Shown here: positions 61,880 through 64,000 of the stretch, piece after piece
How the letters are laid out: each line of letters opens with the position of its first letter
Position numbering within the stretch: the first letter of the stretch is position 1
Assembly (NCBI GenBank): GCA_028532985.1
Contig: JANCIK010000001.1
Location: 3,906,001-3,970,000, forward strand
DNA length: 64,000 nucleotides
Direction of reading: 5' to 3'
From: Stropharia rugosoannulata
Lineage: Eukaryota > Basidiomycota > Agaricomycetes > Agaricales > Strophariaceae
Notes under the pieces: model-generated
Told to the model about the DNA's origin: nothing
Database searches by the model: none
The model's input: the letters and a program-made list of their open reading frames with translations, nothing else
Position numbers and translations under genes: made by a program

Positions 61880-62250
61880 CTGTCGGAGTTATATTGTGCT
61901 TAGAGTCCGCCTTTACAATATCCGAGTCCCCATTTTATCGCCTTTCTCTGATATTTTTGGTTTCTTTGCCCACAATCACCACTCCGGTAACTTGGTGTTT
62001 TTTTGTTCAGATTTTATCCATGCCGCATTCAGATTGTGTTAATGTCCTAATTGAACAGCCCCAGCAAGTAAATAAATAAAGCAGGAAAGAAGAACATATA
62101 CAATTTGTTGCAGAGAGGTGTCGATGGACATGCTGTACTTACCTTCCGATAAAAATGTGCTTCTTCACTGACTATAGCTCAACTAATGGTCTAATTACAG
62201 TTTTATTGCACCATGCCATCCAATAAACCATGCATAATAACTCAACTCTA
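61880..62250. other. Spacer between F-box B and CCT8
   Basis: No supported feature in 371 bp. Confidence 0.4.
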
Positions 62251-64000
62251 CTAATCATCCGCATCCCAGTTGCCTGCTTGTTGCGGGATCTTGGGACCTC
62301 CAGCCGGTTTGCTCATGATGATAGCATCGACGCTGAGTACTGAGTTCGCAGCCTCAGCAGCCAGGCGTAGTGCCCAGGTCTTGGCCGATAGCGAATCGTA
62401 AATTTTGTGTTGGTCAGCCTGGAGGGTGCCATCCGACTCCGCCTGTCATAAAGATTTAGTTAGTGTCCAGGGGTAGGGATATCAAAACGAGGGGCACACC
62501 TCAACATCCACACCCCATGCCTCCCCGTCCTTCTGCGCATGCTTCGCCCACAGCCTGCTTATCACCTCATTCGCTTCCGCGCCGCCGAGTGCATTCTCTG
62601 CAAGTGTGCGCGGTATGACCTCCAGTGCCTGTGCGAACTTCTTCACCGCGTGCTGGGACAGGCCCTTTAGCGTGCTGCCGTAGGCCTCTATGCGCTTTGC
62701 GAGCTCAAGCTCCGAAGCGCCCGCGCCGGGGACAAGTCGCGGGTCCTTGATCAGGCTCTTGATAACGTTGACACCGTCGTCAATTGCGCGCTCAAGGTCA
62801 TCGAGGTGATTCGCTGTCGCTCCGCGTAGAACGATCGTCGCCGTGCGTGTCTTTTCACCCTTCGATGTTGGGTCGAAGCCGGGCTCTCCGGGAAGAAGCT
62901 GACGCAACACCGTCACGCGGTCCCCGCCGATCTCAATAGTCTCGAAGACATCAACAAAACCCATCTCCTCCGGAGTAGGGGCACCGACACGGGCGAGTGG
63001 AGTGGCGTTGACGACGCGGCAGAGACGGCGCAGCTCGAACTTTGAGAGAACCTTGAGAACAGCGATACCGAAGCGGTCGAGGTAGTGCATCGCCAGTTCG
63101 CCAACACTTGACCCGGCGATGATCACTTTTACACCAGCGTCGGCGATCTCTTTCAGAATCTACAGGGGGTTAGATGATATCATGAATCAATGAGCTATAA
63201 GAACCTTTTCTAATTGCTTTTCCTCGCCGGTGGTGAAGTTCAACATCTCATCTGCAGTCTTGATCAGTACCGTGCCTTTCGTTTCGGTTTGGGAAATGTC
63301 GAGAGCGGTAGTGAAGACGGCGACTTTAGACCTCGAGACTCTCGCAACGCTGCCCTCTGGTGATCTTCCAAATACCATTCCTTGGACAACTTTGCTCCCT
63401 GCCAAACTACCTCCCATGATTTTCACGACTCGAACGTTGTCAACGTTGAAATTCTTAGGGTTTGACGGCATGATAGAGAGTGCGGCCTCCGCTACAAGGG
63501 AAGCTAGTTGATCTTCATATCCATATTGTTTTGAAGCGATCGCGGGTTTGAGGGCGGTACTTAGAGTCTCTTGGGTAAAGGGTGACGGGAGGCTGAACTT
63601 GGTCAGCTCTAGTTCCAGTTAGTTCACGTCTAGTTGTGGACAAGACATGGCACACACTTTCGATTTCGACTTGGGCTTTTGCAGACGCCATTTCGTATCC
63701 TTTGATCACCTCACTGGGATGTAGACCCATGATGAGCAGGCTTTCTGCCTTTTTGAGGAGCTCGCCTGCCAAAATGAGAACCATATTCGTCGCGTCGCCC
63801 ATCTGGCGCGGAGTTATGCAAAAGTTATGAAATCGCATTCAAAAGATGACTTGCCTCCGACTCCTGTGCCTGCGATGCCATGACCAAAAGTTTGGCAGCG
63901 GGATGAACGACCTCAACCTCCCGAATGATTGTAGCCGCATCCGAAGTTACAAATAGCCGTCCGAGATGGTTGATGATTAATTTGTTACGACCTAGTCTGT
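62251..64000 (-). CDS. CCT8: Chaperonin CCT subunit theta, 3' part of gene
   Basis: Exons 64000-63855, 63802-63658, 63608-63205, 63159-62500 and 62442-62251; the 5' end lies beyond the window. The visible protein starts within the equatorial domain (NKLIINHLGRLFVTSDAAT), passes through the conserved MGDATNMVLILAGELLKKAE and GLHPSEVIKGYE, the apical domain (VRVVKIMGGSL) and the second equatorial ATP region LVPGAGASELELAKRI, and ends in GNWDADD. CCT8 is one of eight subunits of the cytosolic TRiC ring that folds actin and tubulin. The first visible intron (63854-63803) is GC-AG with donor AG/GCAAGT and joins SQAQESE to MGDATN. All ATP-site motifs visible are intact. Confidence 0.95.

Overview
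The window looks like a chromosome segment from an agaricomycete (mushroom-forming basidiomycete) fungus. Protein genes are broken by many 45-90 nt introns. They include families typical of this group: a cytochrome P450, an HSPA12-type Hsp70-like protein, F-box/LRR proteins, a ubiquitin-like-domain protein with a zinc ribbon, an ArmH-type flavin halogenase, an AA14-like secreted copper protein, and a Plavaka-like DNA transposon. Gene models were built by hand by joining exons at GT-AG or GC-AG borders. For the eleven complete multi-exon genes where every exon was placed (Hsp70-like, coiled-coil, ABC, P450, REX4, carrier, ULD, HMG, AA14-like, DUF5648, Gal-binding membrane protein) and for the halogenase, the summed exon length is a multiple of three.

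Layout. 1-1.7 kb: the 3' end of an unknown gene, then two identical U6 snRNA genes facing each other. 2-9 kb: an Hsp70-like gene (minus), divergent from a coiled-coil gene, then a tandem ABC ATPase. 9-15 kb: P450, REX4-like exonuclease, YMC-type mitochondrial carrier. 15.4-17 kb: a broken F-box gene. 17.8-20.7 kb: the ULD/zinc-ribbon gene. 21.8-22.6 kb: a decayed pogo-like element. 24.1-27.2 kb: an HMG-box regulator, followed by about 8.5 kb with no supported gene. 35.7-45 kb: an AA14-like protein, a DUF5648 protein, a membrane protein, an unknown protein and the halogenase. 45.6-57.8 kb: a 12.2-kb Plavaka-like transposon carrying three genes. 57.9-64 kb: two tandem F-box genes and the chaperonin subunit CCT8, cut by the window end.

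The most unusual object is the 3' half of the ULD/zinc-ribbon gene (19044-20525). Seventeen exons of exactly 3 nt, plus one of 6 nt and one of 15 nt, are separated by introns of about 50-90 nt. All borders are phase 0, and the array joins an intact N-terminal coding region in frame to a 75-nt terminal exon. Each 3-nt exon is one whole codon, so any could be skipped without changing the frame. Supporting context is a neighbourhood rich in microexons of 9-14 nt and in GC-AG introns (five seen). All of this is read from sequence and needs transcript evidence.

Functional links are modest. The U6 pair serves splicing, CCT8 serves protein folding, and REX4 probably serves rRNA processing. The P450 and halogenase are secondary-metabolism enzymes but lie 32 kb apart with no backbone synthase between them, so no biosynthetic cluster is claimed.
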